A stretch of 21,552 bases of DNA, from positions 1 through 21,552 of IMG/VR virus record IMGVR_UViG_3300037963_002391; one strand, 5' to 3'. Shown here piece after piece: positions 20,230 to 21,552 of this stretch. The notes below the pieces were generated by a model. The model worked only from the letters and a program-made list of their open reading frames with translations. It was not told the origin of the DNA and did no database searches. Position 1 is the stretch's first letter; every line of letters begins with the position of its first letter. This DNA is from a virus. The translations under genes were made by a program, and so were the position numbers.

Positions 20230-20559
20230 TTAAAAGGGTAAATCTCCTTCTTCAGCCATTTCTTCTGTTTCTACTGAAGCATTATCATCTCTGAACACTT
20301 TCCAAGCATTTAAAGCGGTATAATAACTTCCCTTCCATTCTTTTGTAACAACATCAAAATCAACTTTTACTGTATCACCTTTACTATTCCATTGTAGAAA
20401 TTTATCTACTTTTTCTACTCCTAAAATATCAAAGCAATATAAGTTGTTATATTTTTCATCTGTTTCTAATAGAAAAGAAGTTTTTTTCCATTCCTTCCCA
20501 TTTTTACTTGTACCAGTTTTAGTATCAAGTATTTTTGTTATTTTACCTTTTACATTCAT
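20230..20559 (-). CDS. SSB-like DUF3127 protein
   Basis: 109 aa. MNVKGKITKILDTKTGTSKNGKEWKK (1-26) is the opening of DUF3127, an OB-fold-like family common in Bacteroidota. The C-terminus is acidic and ends GDLPF, like the DDIPF tip by which SSB recruits partner proteins. It probably coats single-stranded DNA for replication or recombination, in the same operon as a RecE-like nuclease. Leader ACAAATAAACATG has no Shine-Dalgarno. It begins 20 nt after the stop of the 76-aa gene. Confidence 0.8.
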   Translation of the reverse strand: MNVKGKITKILDTKTGTSKNGKEWKKTSFLLETDEKYNNLYCFDILGVEKVDKFLQWNSKGDTVKVDFDVVTKEWKGSYYTALNAWKVFRDDNASVETEEMAEEGDLPF

Positions 20560-20579
20560 GTTTATTTGTTTTTATTGGT

Positions 20580-20810
20580 TTATATTCTATTTTCATCAAT
20601 TAAATATCTATATATTACTAAATTTATATCTTTCTGAATTACTTCTAAAATTTCATAAGAATCTAAAACTTTTTCATTTTTCCATTCATCAAATAAATTC
20701 ACAAACTTTTTACAATCAATATAATCTTTACCATTAATTTTTTTTATGGCATTTGTATTATTTATTTCTTTATAAATTTTATGTAATTTAAATTGCTTTT
20801 GTTTTTTCAT
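20580..20810 (-). CDS. Small hypothetical protein
   Basis: 76 aa, starting MKKQKQFKLHKIYKEINN, basic and helical with DYIDCKKFVNLFDEW and an ILEVIQKDINLVIYRYLIDENRI C-terminal half. The start follows the leader TATAAACTATG. The 16-bp sequence AATATAAACCAATAAA occurs near its stop and again upstream of its start (20571-20586 and 20820-20835). It lies between a RecE-like nuclease and an SSB-like protein. A role in recombination is inferred from position only. Confidence 0.55.
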   Translation of the reverse strand: MKKQKQFKLHKIYKEINNTNAIKKINGKDYIDCKKFVNLFDEWKNEKVLDSYEILEVIQKDINLVIYRYLIDENRI

Positions 20811-20833
20811 AGTTTATAGTTTATTGGTTTATA

Positions 20834-21538
20834 TTAATCTTCTTTAAATGATAGTTCTTCTATTTCTTCTGCATATCCTTGTGGATTGCCATCCCATTCA
20901 TTATACTTTGTAGTTAAATCAATGTAATCTAAATATCCAGCTTCTAACATATTTTCAGCTAATCTAAACACCTTTACATTATATGGAATGTTTTTTTCTA
21001 CTGCAATAATATAATATTTAGTGTTTGGTGGGAAATTCTCTAAATACATTGCACCTTGCATTTTATAATCATTATAGTATATATCTCTTTTGAGTTTAAG
21101 GGCATCATTACATGTTTTTATGTCTGCTATCCATCCATCACCAACCATGTCAACTGAACCTTTAAAATTTACTCCTTGTTCAATCCATTCTACAGATTTT
21201 TCTCTTTTAGTACATTTGCTTATTAAGTCCATAAATATTTTATCATTAGTAACTGCATTTGTTATTTCTAATGCTGCATCTAATTCACTTTGTTTTATTA
21301 TAGTTTTGTTTTTATTTATTTCTGAAAATTCTACCCATTCTTTGCCCCTTCTTGCTTTGCCTTCAAATACTACATATTGATAATTAAATACTTTTGGCTC
21401 TAATAAAATCTTATGAATAAGTGTTCCAAATTTCATTGCATCTGTTGTTTTTTGTTTTCCTTCCCAATATGCAAGTAAATGATTTGGTGACTTTTTAAAT
21501 TGTGTTAATGCTGAATAGCTTAAGTGTTCTTTTTTCAT
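20834..21538 (-). CDS. RecE-like PD-(D/E)XK exonuclease (DUF3799-like)
   Basis: 234 aa, starting MKKEHLSYSALTQFKKSPNHLL. GTLIH (38-42), GSVDMV (127-132) with Asp130, IADIKTC (137-143) with Asp139 and Lys141, and KMQGAMY (159-165) with Gln161 match the exonuclease VIII/RecE-type PD-(D/E)XK fold (H, D, D-x-K, Q). It would resect duplex ends for phage recombination, partnering the SSB-like protein and maybe an annealing protein outside the window. Complete catalytic set. It starts at ATG 21538 with leader CTAAACTATATATT and no Shine-Dalgarno. Confidence 0.85.
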   Translation of the reverse strand: MKKEHLSYSALTQFKKSPNHLLAYWEGKQKTTDAMKFGTLIHKILLEPKVFNYQYVVFEGKARRGKEWVEFSEINKNKTIIKQSELDAALEITNAVTNDKIFMDLISKCTKREKSVEWIEQGVNFKGSVDMVGDGWIADIKTCNDALKLKRDIYYNDYKMQGAMYLENFPPNTKYYIIAVEKNIPYNVKVFRLAENMLEAGYLDYIDLTTKYNEWDGNPQGYAEEIEELSFKED

Positions 21539-21552
21539 AATATATAGTTTAG

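Noticed and set aside
1-21552. CRISPR array, insertion sequence, tRNA, integrase or known defence operon
   Set aside because: No spaced repeats, transposase motifs, cloverleaf or integrase catalytic motifs were seen on either strand; the nucleases and methyltransferase fit phage replication roles.

Overview
The window is a segment of a tailed-phage genome, or of a prophage. It is very AT-rich and every supported gene lies on the minus strand, so transcription runs from high to low coordinates. The likely host is a member of the Bacteroidota, probably a flavobacterium. This rests on several things: almost no Shine-Dalgarno sequences, with A-rich TAAACTATG or AAACAAATAAAAATG leaders instead; a DUF3127-type SSB-like protein; and structural and small Cys-rich proteins that resemble those I remember from flavobacterial siphophages. 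No integrase, lysis gene or tRNA is visible. The genome continues past both edges.

The right part (about 15.7-21.5 kb) is the DNA-metabolism and regulation block. In transcription order it holds a RecE-like PD-(D/E)XK nuclease, a small hypothetical protein, an SSB-like protein, a double-HTH protein, a hypothetical protein, a DUF1376-type replication protein with two GC-rich 24-bp iteron-like repeats inside the gene (candidate origin), and a RecA-fold helicase-like ATPase. A run of very small genes follows (coiled coil, single-pass membrane peptide, RCxP...QAIAIC microprotein). Then come an orphan adenine/cytosine-N4 methyltransferase, a Holliday-junction-resolvase-like nuclease and a sigma-70-like factor with a GTG start.

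The middle part (about 8.1-15.7 kb) starts with a Cys-motif protein, terminase small and large subunits, and a candidate promoter. Next is a tail-chaperone-like gene whose C-terminal part is in the -1 frame, with slippery T9 and A7 runs at the junction. Head-tail or tail-completion proteins and two large tail proteins follow.

The left part (1-8.1 kb) has tape measure, XkdF-like maturation protease with extra domains, a Cys-rich microprotein, a second copy of the candidate promoter, scaffold, major capsid, tail-tube-like protein, an intrinsic terminator, a 116-aa protein, portal with a MuF-like C-terminal domain, and two tandem paralogous coiled-coil proteins. The leftmost paralog is cut by the window edge.

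The order is unusual because the tail genes, including the tape measure, precede protease-scaffold-capsid, and the portal comes after the capsid, far from the terminase. The strongest leads are the near-identical 38-bp elements upstream of the two structural blocks together with the phage sigma factor, the -1 frameshift gene, and the iteron cluster. I did not see a clear defence system, CRISPR array or transposon.
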